Assembly: GCA_910584385.1 (NCBI GenBank)
Contig: CAJUAK010000009.1
Span: 59,698 to 84,674 of the forward strand
DNA length: 24,977 nt
Direction: 5' to 3'
From: an uncultured Alphaproteobacteria bacterium
Lineage (GTDB): Bacteria > Pseudomonadota > Alphaproteobacteria > RF32 > CAG-239
The position numbers and the translations under genes are program-made. The notes beneath the pieces are model-generated. The model was not told the origin of the DNA, ran no database searches, and saw only the letters and a list, made by a program, of their open reading frames with translations. This document shows, in pieces, positions 1 through 8,699 of the stretch. Each line of letters begins with the position of its first letter. Position 1 is the stretch's first letter.

Positions 1-24
1 GAATAAATCGTCATTATCCTGCAT
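1..24 (-). CDS. Start of a further late gene, cut by the window edge (probable internal virion protein)
   Basis: An ATG at 24 (minus strand) opens a frame reading M-Q-D-N-D-D-L-F before the window ends. An AAAAGGA ribosome-binding site lies about 9 bases upstream, inside the last codons of the preceding gene, so the start looks real. It sits next in the late operon after the candidate gp15-like gene. In T7-type phages the large gp16-like ejection protein follows at this point, but eight residues cannot confirm that. The rest of the gene lies left of the window. Confidence 0.55.
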
Positions 25-27
25 ATT

Positions 28-1545
28 TTACAATCCTTTTGAGAGTTGCTGCAAAACCTGTTCCCGTGTCATACCGTATTTTTTCGCGGTATTATCAACT
101 TTGCGATTAAGATCGCTTTCGCTTAATTTAAGTTTCTGCGCCAAAGTCGGAAGAACGTCGTCGGCTGCCTTTGCTTGTGTTCCGGCCAAAACCTTTTCGG
201 CTTCAAGACGGTTGTCTGATTTAATTTTATCAACGACAGAAACAGCTTTTTCGTTGTAAATGCGCTGTTTTTCTTTGTCGGAAAGAGTTTCGTCAATATC
301 CTGTGTTTGATAAAACAGCTCACGAATTGCGTCGTTGCGGTATTCCGGCGGAAGCTGATCTTTGAATAAATCAACTGCCTTTCCGTATTGATAGCTAACG
401 AAGTTTGTTTCTTCGCTGACGCGCTTTCTTGTTGCCTGATTAAGCTGATTGTTAAGCGAAACGCCGTCCTTATAGCTAATATCGCCGTTGTTGACGGCTT
501 CTGTAATTTCAGAACGCAAGGCACGAATACCGTTCAAATATTCCGTGCTATCAAAATCGCCTTCGTTCAAGTCATAAGCGCGCTGCAAAACGTCTGCAAT
601 ATTTTGCGCCTGCGACATTGTTTTTCCGCCGTCCGGTTTAAATTGTTTTATTGCTCGTCGTGCTTTTTGGGCATAACTGCTGCTTATCTTTCCGGAAAAC
701 TCTGCGTCGTTGATATATTTCAGTTTGTCGGCATAAGACGCGCCGCTGTAAATGTAGTCCATGGCTTCACTTTCGCCGGCATTCTGCATTACTGTTTCTT
801 GATAAGCGCGCATAAGGGCGTCGTTTGTCTTTATAGAATTAAGGTTTTTTAAGACGTCGTGATAGTCTTCCGGCTTGATTTTATAATTTCCGGCCTTCAA
901 ATTATCAATAACACCTTGCGGATCTGTTTCGGCTTGACGGTAGATGTGCAACTTATCCCAATCGTCAGTTTTAAGTTTAGCTTGTGTATAAGCTGCCTTG
1001 TCGATAAAACCGTTTTTATAAGACAATTCAAGATCGGCAATGTATGACTGCTTGAAGCCGTTGTCGCCCGTCTGTATAAAGTTTTCGCGGTTTCTTTCGG
1101 CCGAAACAATTAAGTTTGCTTCGTTGTTGTCAATATATTTCTTTCTGAACAAACCTTTTAACGTGGCTTCTGTTTTGCTGACGTCCATTTCTGTATCACG
1201 CACAAACTCGTTAGCATTTGTTTCGGTGTTGAAGCCTGAAACAATATCAGGTACAAGCTTATGCAATCGATCAAGCATTTCTTTTTGTTTTGTTTCAATA
1301 TCTTTCGGGGTGTCGTAATCGTTAAAATCTGCGGCTTCCTGCAAAAGATCTTGAATACTTGCCGCCATTTTATTTTTGCCGTCTAGGCTTTCGGCAGCGT
1401 TTTGTGTCTGCTGCCACTTAACGGCAACGTCAGAAGCAACACGGCCAAGATTTCCGACACTCTTGGCAAGACCGCTTGATGTCCTTCTAACAACCTGCGA
1501 CGTGTTTATGCGGCTGCTTCTTTTATAAATAGGTAATTCCGGCAT
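28..1545 (-). CDS. Putative internal virion (ejection) protein, gp15-like position
   Basis: This 505-residue, charged, mostly helical protein has no signal peptide, membrane segment or cysteine-rich motif. It is rich in K, D, E, Q and N, and short helical repeats of about 40 residues seem to run through the middle. Its place, after the tail tube genes and a gp14-like small protein, matches the internal core/ejection proteins of T7-type podoviruses (gp14, gp15, gp16), which leave the capsid and help DNA cross the envelope. I do not recognise a catalytic motif. The ATG at 1545 follows a GGGGGATAAT ribosome-binding site and lies 1 base after the preceding gene. The functional call rests mainly on gene order; a tail or fibre-related role is possible but less likely. 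Confidence 0.6.
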   Translation of the reverse strand: MPELPIYKRSSRINTSQVVRRTSSGLAKSVGNLGRVASDVAVKWQQTQNAAESLDGKNKMAASIQDLLQEAADFNDYDTPKDIETKQKEMLDRLHKLVPDIVSGFNTETNANEFVRDTEMDVSKTEATLKGLFRKKYIDNNEANLIVSAERNRENFIQTGDNGFKQSYIADLELSYKNGFIDKAAYTQAKLKTDDWDKLHIYRQAETDPQGVIDNLKAGNYKIKPEDYHDVLKNLNSIKTNDALMRAYQETVMQNAGESEAMDYIYSGASYADKLKYINDAEFSGKISSSYAQKARRAIKQFKPDGGKTMSQAQNIADVLQRAYDLNEGDFDSTEYLNGIRALRSEITEAVNNGDISYKDGVSLNNQLNQATRKRVSEETNFVSYQYGKAVDLFKDQLPPEYRNDAIRELFYQTQDIDETLSDKEKQRIYNEKAVSVVDKIKSDNRLEAEKVLAGTQAKAADDVLPTLAQKLKLSESDLNRKVDNTAKKYGMTREQVLQQLSKGL

Positions 1546-1546
1546 A

Positions 1547-2032
1547 TTATCCCCCGAGTTTAGTATTTGTTCCTGCGTTAGATCCCCAATAACGGTTATA
1601 AGTAGAATAACCGCTTAAAGCCTTTGATCCGGCATTAAGGAATCCGTTAATATAAGCGTATTTTTTAGTACGTTCGGCGTTCTTCTGTTGTAGGTTCGTC
1701 GTCTGTAACTCCATGCGCTTATTATAATCGTTCTGCGCTTCCTCAATGTTCATTTCCGTTAAGCTTTCGTTAAGGGAATTTGCAACACTTCCGGACACGC
1801 GAACGCCCGAACGTCCGGCCAACTGATTAACATTTCCGATAAACTGTGTTCGTTTTTGGACGTATTGATTAGCCAAGTTAGCCCGTTCAAGCTGTATTTG
1901 CTGCTTCTGCTGCTCTAACTGCTTGATTTCTGATTTTGCCGCCTGTCTATTCTCATAAGCGGACAAAAGAGAAGATCCGACCCGCATTGCACTTGAAGCA
2001 ATAAAAGCCATTGCTGCGACTGGTAAAACCAT
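1547..2032 (-). CDS. Putative internal virion protein, gp14-like
   Basis: This 161-residue protein has a small, alanine-rich N-terminus (residues 1-25, weakly hydrophobic). A coiled-coil stretch rich in Q, E and K follows (about 28-65), then a mixed region with G, S and N, and a Tyr-rich C-terminus. This shape is usual for gp14-like ejection proteins in podophages: a short hydrophobic start, then a long coiled coil. In T7, gp14 forms the outer-membrane part of the ejection channel. The start ATG at 2032 has a strong AAGGGGGAA site 4 to 5 bases upstream. It lies between the tail tubular B-like gene and the gp15-like gene, the same order as in T7 relatives. Sequence identity to T7 gp14 is not obvious to me. 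Confidence 0.62.
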   Translation of the reverse strand: MVLPVAAMAFIASSAMRVGSSLLSAYENRQAAKSEIKQLEQQKQQIQLERANLANQYVQKRTQFIGNVNQLAGRSGVRVSGSVANSLNESLTEMNIEEAQNDYNKRMELQTTNLQQKNAERTKKYAYINGFLNAGSKALSGYSTYNRYWGSNAGTNTKLGG

Positions 2033-2041
2033 GTTTCCCCC

Positions 2042-4303
2042 TTATTTATCAACTTCGTTGACGATCGGCGCAATCGCAAGAACGTTTAACGGCAACGGAC
2101 GCGACTGTTCAATCGTGATGTCTGCTTCAACCGTCCACCCTTGATTGTAACGAATATTGTCGATTACGCCGTCCATTAACGGACGAGCTGTCCCCATAGG
2201 AACGTTAGGTTTGCGAAAACTCATTTCTTCTAGGTTTTTAAGATCGCGGCTAACACGTCCACCAAGAGAGCGCCAAACACGCACGGACATTTCGTTAATG
2301 CGTTTGCGTTTTCCGACGGCCGTCCCATTCATCGCACCTTCTTCGATGTTCATTGTTGTCATAAAACTTGTGTAACCTAGACCGGCCAAAACAACCCAAG
2401 CGTCCAAACCCAAGTTAAAAGATCCAGAAGCAACAGTCTTGTCGGCCTGTATGCACCCGTCCGCCAAAATCTGAATAGTCCTGCCGTTCAAGTGTTCAAA
2501 GCCTGACACGGTATTAACAGAAACACCCCAACAGCCGCCGGCAAAGGTTGTTGTTGTAAACTCTTTGTTTACTTTTGCTTTGACGGTTTTTGCGTCTATA
2601 ACCTCGGTAATAGTTGCTTGACCTAAAATTTCAAAGTTGCTATTGACTGCGCGAATGCGACGGCTGAAATGCTTATCCGCGAAAACGTCTTTTTCGGCTG
2701 TAATAGTTATATCTCCTGTTTTGTCCGACAATGTCAAAATGTTGTCTTCTGTTTGTTCAAAGGCAGAAAATCGCATTCCGCCCCTGACATACCAACAGTT
2801 AATAACATTTTCCGGCGTAACCGGATCTTGCATTCGCTCAATATGACGGACAACGCTTCCGTTTATGTTTCGTTTAACAATTAAATAAACTTCATCGTGT
2901 AAACCATTGTATGACGGTATTGTTTCGATACTCTCCACAATGTCGTCGCCATAATCAACCAAGCTCCAAGCTTGGACGTTTTGGTCGATTTCAACGGTTA
3001 AGGCTGCAAGTTTGCCGTCTTCGCGCAAACACCACATAATGCTGTCAGGGTTTTTTTGATAACAAACATCTTTGATCGGACTTTCTAAAAGGTGTTCGGA
3101 ATAAATGGAAACATCAACAGCCTTATAACTGTCTAAATAGTAGTCATATTCAAAGCGTCTGACTTTTTTTCCGGTTCTTTGGATAAAATAAACCTGACTG
3201 CCGATAGTTGCCGGTTGTATATTTTCAGATCCCCAATTCGAACGAGCGCGCGCCGACGGCACGGTTGCGCTGTCAATTCCGTTGTCGCCTGATCCTTTAA
3301 CTACAAATTCGCTTCCGTATGTTCCGGCCAAAAGAAAACTTGTGCCGACAATCCATTTAATGTCCGAGCCGTCGCCGTCTATGTTTGTCGCAAGCTCAAT
3401 ATCTACACCTGCGCCGCTTTCATTAGATACGGAAGGCGTAAAGTCTTCATATTTATAAGGCTTTGAAGCGTAAACATTGCGCGGCTGTGTCGGTGTTCGT
3501 GCATAATACAAACGCCCGTCCAAAAGGCCGATGACGGAAGGGAAGCCCCTGTATTTACTCCAAGCTCCTTCGCCCCAAACTTTTGTTGCTTCCGTAGTTG
3601 ACAAATCCCATTGCACCGTCGCACTTGCGGTTTTGGCATTTGTAACAGCGGTTATTTTAACAAAACCTTGTTTATTGACGCCGTCAACCGTTGTTGCGCT
3701 ACCAATCCAAAAGAAAGCCCCAATATGACCGTCGTTAAAAAGATCAGCACTTGCTGTCAAGGTTATATTTCCGGTTTTGGCTGAGGCTTTTATCGTCGTT
3801 TCCGTTAGGTTTTCAGTTAAATACGGCGTACAAACAAACGAAACGTCGCGAAACTCCCAATCGTCAGCAGCTTTGCGAATAAGCTCCTTCGGTATATTAT
3901 CTTTTGTACCGTCGCGCTGATAAACGATTTTAATAATATCGTCAATCTGGACATATTGTATTGTTTCAAGATCTGCTTCGGTAAAATTGTTTTCTATCTC
4001 ATAAACAGCATTGTCTTTATAAATAGGCGCACCGTTGTGAAAAAAACGAAAATATCCTGCTCCACATTCAATCATATAGCTGTCTTTGGGGCTAAAAACA
4101 AAGCGCAAAAACTTTGCTTTCCCCTTTGCGTTAGCGATGTATTCCGTACCAATAACACGGCTAACTAAACCATAGGGGCGAACAATCATATTTCTACAGG
4201 CCTTCAAACAAGAGGAATACGGTTCAATATCGTTTCGGCCAAACATTAAAGGACTGACTTCGCCGCGTCCAAAAGTCGGTAATAAAGGTGCTACTCTAAC
4301 CAT
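2042..4303 (-). CDS. Tail tubular protein B-like (nozzle) protein
   Basis: At 753 residues the length fits T7 gp12-type nozzle proteins (about 790). The N-terminus has the recognisable opening of this family: a PTFGRGEVSPLMFGR stretch, then residues about an R-x-M-I-V-R-P-Y-G motif near 35-50. This is typical of podophage nozzle and stabilisation proteins that close the tail tube and contact the receptor-binding fibres. The middle is beta-rich, with many T, V, S and G residues. The start ATG at 4303 overlaps the end of the tail tubular A-like gene by 13 bases, implying translational coupling. No depolymerase motif is evident. The family assignment comes from recognised sequence style and position. 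Confidence 0.75.
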   Translation of the reverse strand: MVRVAPLLPTFGRGEVSPLMFGRNDIEPYSSCLKACRNMIVRPYGLVSRVIGTEYIANAKGKAKFLRFVFSPKDSYMIECGAGYFRFFHNGAPIYKDNAVYEIENNFTEADLETIQYVQIDDIIKIVYQRDGTKDNIPKELIRKAADDWEFRDVSFVCTPYLTENLTETTIKASAKTGNITLTASADLFNDGHIGAFFWIGSATTVDGVNKQGFVKITAVTNAKTASATVQWDLSTTEATKVWGEGAWSKYRGFPSVIGLLDGRLYYARTPTQPRNVYASKPYKYEDFTPSVSNESGAGVDIELATNIDGDGSDIKWIVGTSFLLAGTYGSEFVVKGSGDNGIDSATVPSARARSNWGSENIQPATIGSQVYFIQRTGKKVRRFEYDYYLDSYKAVDVSIYSEHLLESPIKDVCYQKNPDSIMWCLREDGKLAALTVEIDQNVQAWSLVDYGDDIVESIETIPSYNGLHDEVYLIVKRNINGSVVRHIERMQDPVTPENVINCWYVRGGMRFSAFEQTEDNILTLSDKTGDITITAEKDVFADKHFSRRIRAVNSNFEILGQATITEVIDAKTVKAKVNKEFTTTTFAGGCWGVSVNTVSGFEHLNGRTIQILADGCIQADKTVASGSFNLGLDAWVVLAGLGYTSFMTTMNIEEGAMNGTAVGKRKRINEMSVRVWRSLGGRVSRDLKNLEEMSFRKPNVPMGTARPLMDGVIDNIRYNQGWTVEADITIEQSRPLPLNVLAIAPIVNEVDK

Positions 4304-4863
4304 GGCGTCCGTCCCAAAGCTGCGTTAATCCAAAGATCGTCTTTAACAGTTGTTTCTCCCTGCCGACTTGCGTCATAGTGTAGGGCGCGCGGCAGATATT
4401 CGCCTTCATAAAGTGAAATAAGCTCTTGTGTTCGACTTGCTGAATTTGTGATGTCAAAACACATATCAGCCGCCAATCGACAAGCAAGCGCGTCGATAAA
4501 TTTCGGCGAATAAAAAGTGTCGTCTTCATTCAAATAAGTGTAAATAACACCAAGCGACGAATCTAAGCTCCATATTTTTTCGCCTTCCGGACGCCAACTG
4601 TTCGCGGTAGTTTCAAAAATTTCTATACAATCGGAAGGTCGTTGGAAATAATAACCATATCCGACAACAGGCATTTCTTCGAGCCGATTAAGCAAAGCGC
4701 GTTTTGTGGCAAAGCTCCAACGAGTTTCTGACAGAATAGAACGCAAAGACTGATCATAAACGGCGTTTGCACTTTTGGCTTCTCTTGCGTCGTCTGATAG
4801 CGACGTAATTCTATTTGCGCCCAACATCGTCAAGGCTTTATTAACAATGCTAACTTTACTCAT
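4291..4863 (-). CDS. Tail tubular protein A-like (adaptor, T7 gp11 type)
   Basis: With the start at 4863 the product is 190 residues, matching T7 gp11 (about 196). The opening MSKVSIVNKALTMLGANRI, with SLSDD soon after, is the hallmark of the gp11/tail tubular A family: an N-terminal helix ending in LG, then an S-L-x-D/E stretch. The W-x-F-A-T-K-R segment near residues 45-55 is also typical. The protein forms the adaptor ring between portal and nozzle. The frame stays open upstream to 4911, but those extra 16 residues would come from the capsid terminator hairpin (4880-4915), so I chose the ATG at 4863. The ribosome-binding site there is weak (TGGA). Confidence 0.85.
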   Translation of the reverse strand: MSKVSIVNKALTMLGANRITSLSDDAREAKSANAVYDQSLRSILSETRWSFATKRALLNRLEEMPVVGYGYYFQRPSDCIEIFETTANSWRPEGEKIWSLDSSLGVIYTYLNEDDTFYSPKFIDALACRLAADMCFDITNSASRTQELISLYEGEYLPRALHYDASRQGETTVKDDLWINAALGRTPWLE

Positions 4864-4879
4864 GTTATAAAATCCATAC

Positions 4880-4915
4880 AAAAAGAAAGGGGCTGTACCA
4901 AAGCGGCACAACCCC
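4880..4915 (-). terminator. Intrinsic terminator after the major capsid gene
   Basis: On the minus strand an 11-bp stem (4905-4915 with 4889-4899, two G-T wobbles) closes a 5-base loop and is followed by TTTCTTTTT (4880-4888). It lies 15 bases past the capsid stop and just upstream of the tail adaptor start. It probably lets capsid mRNA accumulate above tail mRNA, with partial read-through. T7 uses a terminator after gene 10 in the same way. Confidence 0.85.
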
Positions 4916-4930
4916 GAGGTTTACGAAAAA

Positions 4931-5851
4931 TTAGGAAGCAACTGTTTCGTCGCAAAGAACTTTGACGACCTTGTTTTCTTCCAAACGGGCAGCACCGCAA
5001 GAAATCTCGTAGTAAACCTGTTTAGAATAAGAAAGGTCGGAACGTTCTGAAACGCGCATAAACAATTCTTCAAGCATAGCGAAGCAAACGCCTGTTTTGT
5101 GGAAAGCGTAATAAGTTGCAACGCCGGCCTCTGTAACGCTAATAATACCGTCCGGCAAGAATACAAATTTAAAGCCGCACCAAGTGTCAATTTCACCGGA
5201 TACGAGGGCTTTAACGTTGTTGTAGTCGGAAGATGTTGCTTCTGTATTACCAAGCAACTGCTCTTGTCCGGTTGCTGACGCGACAAAAGTTCTGTCCATA
5301 GAGGACACGCCTTTCGCTGTCAACATTTTAGAAGCACGACGAATTTTTGCCGGTGTCAATCCGGTATTTGCTGTCGCTTTTCCGCCAGAAGCAACCACGC
5401 CGCCAAAGTTGGCATCGATTGTCTGTGAGGTCGGGAAGGTAACAGATGTTGAACCGGTTTCGCCGCGAAGTGCGGTTGCACCCAAGGCGTCATAAACAAC
5501 CTTGTCGATCTGGATACCAACGGCCGACTGCATAGAGATTGAAGCGACGCTCATCGGATCGCTGAAAGATTGCAAATCCAAAGAACGGTCAAAAATGCGT
5601 GCGTCATTGTATGTTTTAATATCAATACGCGTTCTTGACAAGTTCGGGTCGTTTTGCGGTGTAGTAGAGTTCGGAGCGGTTTTTTCGGACATTTCCCATG
5701 TACCGATCTGATCTTGATAAAAAGATTTTCCGGTAAAGTCTGACTTTACGAAAACTTTATCGTAAAGCATAGATCTTTCTTGACGAGCCAAGGGAAGAAT
5801 AATCTTCGAATACTCTTGGCCGCGAATATCTAACTGTGTTTCGTTAGCCAT
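4931..5851 (-). CDS. Major capsid protein
   Basis: This 306-residue protein follows the scaffold gene and precedes the tail adaptor, the canonical capsid position. The N-terminus (ILPLARQERSMLYDKVF near residues 18-34) and the following S-E-K-T-A-P-N-S-T-T-P-like loop, with an R-R/T-R-I-D-I-x-T-Y-N-D strand, look like the podophage HK97-fold capsid family in Pfam as Phage_capsid_2 (recalled, not searched). An AAAGGAAATA site precedes the ATG at 5851. The 104-base gap upstream and the terminator downstream suggest it can be expressed apart from its neighbours, as expected for the most abundant virion protein. Confidence 0.88.
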   Translation of the reverse strand: MANETQLDIRGQEYSKIILPLARQERSMLYDKVFVKSDFTGKSFYQDQIGTWEMSEKTAPNSTTPQNDPNLSRTRIDIKTYNDARIFDRSLDLQSFSDPMSVASISMQSAVGIQIDKVVYDALGATALRGETGSTSVTFPTSQTIDANFGGVVASGGKATANTGLTPAKIRRASKMLTAKGVSSMDRTFVASATGQEQLLGNTEATSSDYNNVKALVSGEIDTWCGFKFVFLPDGIISVTEAGVATYYAFHKTGVCFAMLEELFMRVSERSDLSYSKQVYYEISCGAARLEENKVVKVLCDETVAS

Positions 5852-5873
5852 TTTTATTTCCTTTCAGTTGATT

Positions 5874-5923
5874 AAAAAAATATTTAAAACAACGAGTGTT
5901 CGCCTTATCCCTTCGGGGGCGTT
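5874..5923 (-). terminator. Possible weak terminator or processing hairpin before the capsid gene
   Basis: In the gap between scaffold and capsid genes the minus strand can fold AACG / CGTT, CGCC / GGCG and CCC / GGG around a TTC-type loop (5891-5923). A T/A-rich tract follows after about 10 bases (5874-5890). The stem is interrupted and the T-tract is offset, so this may be an RNA processing or stabilising hairpin rather than a true terminator. Confidence 0.35.
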
Positions 5924-5954
5924 AAGTAGAAAATTTTAGAGGTCTTAAAAAAGA

Positions 5955-6836
5955 TTATCCCTGCATTCTCATTAAAGACTGCACATATTGCACTCTGGCT
6001 TTTCTCTCGTCTTCGCTGACATGGGTTGTATTGTGTTCTTTACACCATTTTATATCGTTGCGACGGTTGCGAGATCCTGCCCAATATGCGTCGTCCGGAT
6101 CGTTCATAATCCGATCAAATTCGGCCTTTGCTTCGGAAGGGGTTTTCGCAAATCCGGAAACTTGTCCTTCGAAGCCGCCTAAATTACCTTCGGTTGTGAG
6201 TGATCCAATTTTGTTTAAAAACTTAATACAAGCGACGTCATTGCCGACAATGTCGCGTATATGCTCGTAATCCTCTTGACTTTCGCAAAGTTTGACGAGT
6301 GTATTGTTGGCGAGTTCCATATTTTGTCGGTATTTTGCGCCCCATTCGGCTTTTAAGGCCGAAACAGTTTCGATTTTCTGTTGTTCAATGGCGGCCGCTT
6401 CTGATTGACCCATTTCTTCGATTGTTTCAGAAAATGAGTTCAGAATATTTTGTGCTGCTGTCGGCGAAATATGATTTTCTCGCATTAACTTTGTGAAGGC
6501 GGCTTTATCATACTCAAAGCCTTCTTTTGTGGTTAAATTGTAATCTTGATCTTTGGCCGGAACATTGAAAGCCTTATCGTAGGCTTCCCAAGCAACGGCG
6601 TCGTTACCGTCCTTCGGAATAGCAACCCGCCCTTGTCCCATAAGCTGTTCAAGCGATAGATAACTTTTAGCCAAGTTATTAACATCGCCGTTAAACTTCA
6701 CGATTGACGGGTGGCTTGAATATTCAGAACTCAAAGCTTCATTAAAATTAAAACCGCCATTTCCGGCGGTTTCCGTTGTGCTTGGATTGCCGCCGTTTGT
6801 GTCCGGCTGGCCAAAATTGTCAGTTGTCGGATCCAT
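5955..6836 (-). CDS. Capsid assembly scaffold protein
   Basis: This 293-residue, acidic and mostly helical protein lies directly before the capsid gene, the usual scaffold position. Residues 1-30 are low-complexity (G, N, T, P). A region with K-F-x-G-D-V-N-N-L-A-K-S-Y near 45-60 follows, a phrase common to podophage scaffolds, then F-N-V-P-A-K-x-Q-D-Y about 90-100. A long E/A/Q-rich helix spans 120-170 and a basic C-terminal tail contains the R-R-x-D-I-K-W segment, consistent with a coat-binding tail. The ATG at 6836 has an AAGGAAA site and overlaps the preceding gene by 17 bases. No protease motif is visible. Confidence 0.82.
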   Translation of the reverse strand: MDPTTDNFGQPDTNGGNPSTTETAGNGGFNFNEALSSEYSSHPSIVKFNGDVNNLAKSYLSLEQLMGQGRVAIPKDGNDAVAWEAYDKAFNVPAKDQDYNLTTKEGFEYDKAAFTKLMRENHISPTAAQNILNSFSETIEEMGQSEAAAIEQQKIETVSALKAEWGAKYRQNMELANNTLVKLCESQEDYEHIRDIVGNDVACIKFLNKIGSLTTEGNLGGFEGQVSGFAKTPSEAKAEFDRIMNDPDDAYWAGSRNRRNDIKWCKEHNTTHVSEDERKARVQYVQSLMRMQG

Positions 6837-7098
6837 TTATATTTCCTTCATTAAATAAAGCTGCGACATTTTCCGGCATAATGTCGTCGCGGCTTATTGT
6901 TTTGATTGTTAAAATAACGTCGCGCTTTCCGGCAGAATAACAAATTTCGTGCGGATCGCTTGACATGACCGGAAAATAAAAACCGCAGTATTGCTCTAAA
7001 AAATCCATAAAAACCGGATAATCTCGCGCAATATCTTTTATCGCCGTTCGCAAATCTGCGATTGTATCTTTATCGTTAAGTTTCAGCGTCTTTGACAT
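6820..7098 (-). CDS. Small Bbp19-like phage protein
   Basis: This 92-residue soluble protein lies between portal and scaffold. It has the pattern of the Bbp19-like family found at this place in podovirus-type prophages: an N-terminal helix, a F-L-E-Q-Y-C-G-F motif (about residues 33-40), then Y-S-A-G-K-R-D-V-I-L (near 54-63) ending in an isoleucine-rich strand. The role of the family is unknown; synteny suggests an assembly or virion-associated function. The ATG at 7098 has a GGGGGA site 5 bases upstream and lies 23 bases inside the end of the portal gene. The family call is from memory of the motif. Confidence 0.6.
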   Translation of the reverse strand: MSKTLKLNDKDTIADLRTAIKDIARDYPVFMDFLEQYCGFYFPVMSSDPHEICYSAGKRDVILTIKTISRDDIMPENVAALFNEGNINGSDN

Positions 7099-8698
7099 TT
7101 CTGTCCCCCTCGGCAGCAGCCTTATAAGTTTGTGCTTCGGTTAAGGCTTGCTCTGCCTGTTGCTGTTGCATAGCCATTTCGGCGCGCGCTTGACGCATTT
7201 TATCGACTTGTTGTTGATCCAAAATAATTTCAGGATCTACACCGATAACGCTAAACACTTTGTCGATCGCCTTGTCGCCGTCCACTTTATCCAATACTTC
7301 CGGCTTCATCTGTGCAATCTGACCGACATATCCCAAAGCCGTCGACAAGTTTTGAACCTCGACTTGCCGTTGTGATTGAACGAGACGAGAAGTAAACCGG
7401 ACTTCAAAGCCGGGGTTCTCTGCCATAACGTCAGGAATACGCGGCAATCTCCCGTCCTCATAAAGCGATATAACACTTTTTTCGCAAAGCGGCTGTAAAA
7501 CATCGTGAACATATCGACCGACCGCCGGACCGAGAAGCGACATTTTTTCGTTAATTCGTTCCATAACTTCCGGTACTGTCATTTGTTTTGTAAGCTCAGA
7601 AAACTGTTGGAACGTGTCGTTAAAGAAGATTTTGCGGATCTGTTGCCTTTGTGCTTCAAGCTCCGCTTCGCCGATTGCTACATTTCCGGCAGACACAAGC
7701 GGAAAGATCTCGTCGCGTGGAGAAAGATTGCTGCGCCGATAATAGTTTATTTGCCGAGGGTTGAAGTTCGGACGACCAATAAAGGCGTTGTCCGGAATAG
7801 CCCACGCCGGATCTGTCTGTTTCATTGCCGAACGCAAAACTGTGTCTGTTATAACATTAAGTAATCTTGCATGCGGAAGCGCTTTCATTCCGGGGGAATA
7901 TCCATAAACTTCTTGCCCCACCTTATAAAACCGGTGCGAAACGCAAGGCATTGAGCGAAAGCCGTCTTCTTTCAAGATTTTTTTGTTAGCAACGTCAATC
8001 CAACACATTCGAATAGGCATATTCATTTTATCCAACTTATCCGGATCGTAAACGTTTCTTTCGCCGATATAACAAAGATATTTGAACTTTTTGTTTTCGT
8101 TTGCGCCCGACTGGTAAGCTTCCATAACATCACGCCCGACAGCGTCGCCAAAACGCGAATAAGCTTGTTCTGCTGTATATTCGTATTGAATATAATAAGC
8201 GTTTGGCCGTTCTCTTGCGTCTTCTGTTATCCAATGTTTGTTTATAGGAAGGTTATAGAAGCGCAAATTATCGTGCGGATCTCTTTCCGTAACCAATGAC
8301 GAAGTGCCATAAACAATAGACGACTTATAAAAGATAGGCATTTGATTATAGAAGTTTGACCGGGCGAAGGTATAAAGCAATTCGTCGGCCGCGTCGTGCA
8401 TCCAATTTTGAACTTCTTTGTTGTCGCGCAATTCGGGGTTTGGGTGTTCCAAAAACAGCCATTTCGAACTTTCCGGCGTCAAATAATTAGACAAACCGGC
8501 CGCTGCAACGTCTGCCGCGTCTAACGAAGTAGTATCCAAAAGCTTCGTGATTTCGCTTCCGCGCGCCTTTTTAGTCGTAATGTTATCACTTTCAACATAA
8601 TAGAAGTTATGCAGATCTTGAAAAAGACTGTCAAAATTAGCACGATCGGACTTCAATCGCTCTTGATTTTTAATTATTTTTTCCGCCGATAATTCCAT
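7076..8698 (-). CDS. Head-to-tail connecting (portal) protein, podovirus type
   Basis: This 540-residue protein has the recognisable features of the podophage head-to-tail connector family (Pfam Head-tail_con, T7 gp8 type). An early D-x-x-x-x-Y segment and a G-S-E-I-T-K-L-L-D-T-T-S phrase lie near residues 45-58. A L-T-P-E-S-S-K-W-L motif follows around 74-82. The C-terminus is helical and Q/A/E-rich. It forms the dodecameric portal through which DNA enters and leaves the head. The frame extends upstream to a GTG at 8707, but the ATG at 8698 has AGGTGG correctly spaced before it and starts 1 base after the preceding stop, so I chose 8698. Confidence 0.88.
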   Translation of the reverse strand: MELSAEKIIKNQERLKSDRANFDSLFQDLHNFYYVESDNITTKKARGSEITKLLDTTSLDAADVAAAGLSNYLTPESSKWLFLEHPNPELRDNKEVQNWMHDAADELLYTFARSNFYNQMPIFYKSSIVYGTSSLVTERDPHDNLRFYNLPINKHWITEDARERPNAYYIQYEYTAEQAYSRFGDAVGRDVMEAYQSGANENKKFKYLCYIGERNVYDPDKLDKMNMPIRMCWIDVANKKILKEDGFRSMPCVSHRFYKVGQEVYGYSPGMKALPHARLLNVITDTVLRSAMKQTDPAWAIPDNAFIGRPNFNPRQINYYRRSNLSPRDEIFPLVSAGNVAIGEAELEAQRQQIRKIFFNDTFQQFSELTKQMTVPEVMERINEKMSLLGPAVGRYVHDVLQPLCEKSVISLYEDGRLPRIPDVMAENPGFEVRFTSRLVQSQRQVEVQNLSTALGYVGQIAQMKPEVLDKVDGDKAIDKVFSVIGVDPEIILDQQQVDKMRQARAEMAMQQQQAEQALTEAQTYKAAAEGDRNVKDAET

Positions 8699-8699
8699 A

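Noticed and set aside
388..852. Long plus-strand frame with hydrophobic stretches in the late region
   Set aside because: It lies wholly antisense to the gp15-like gene, has no ribosome-binding site and cysteine-rich, non-protein-like composition.
4864..4911. Longer N-terminus of the tail tubular A-like protein
   Set aside because: The extra 16 residues are encoded in the capsid terminator hairpin, and the family start motif begins at the ATG at 4863.
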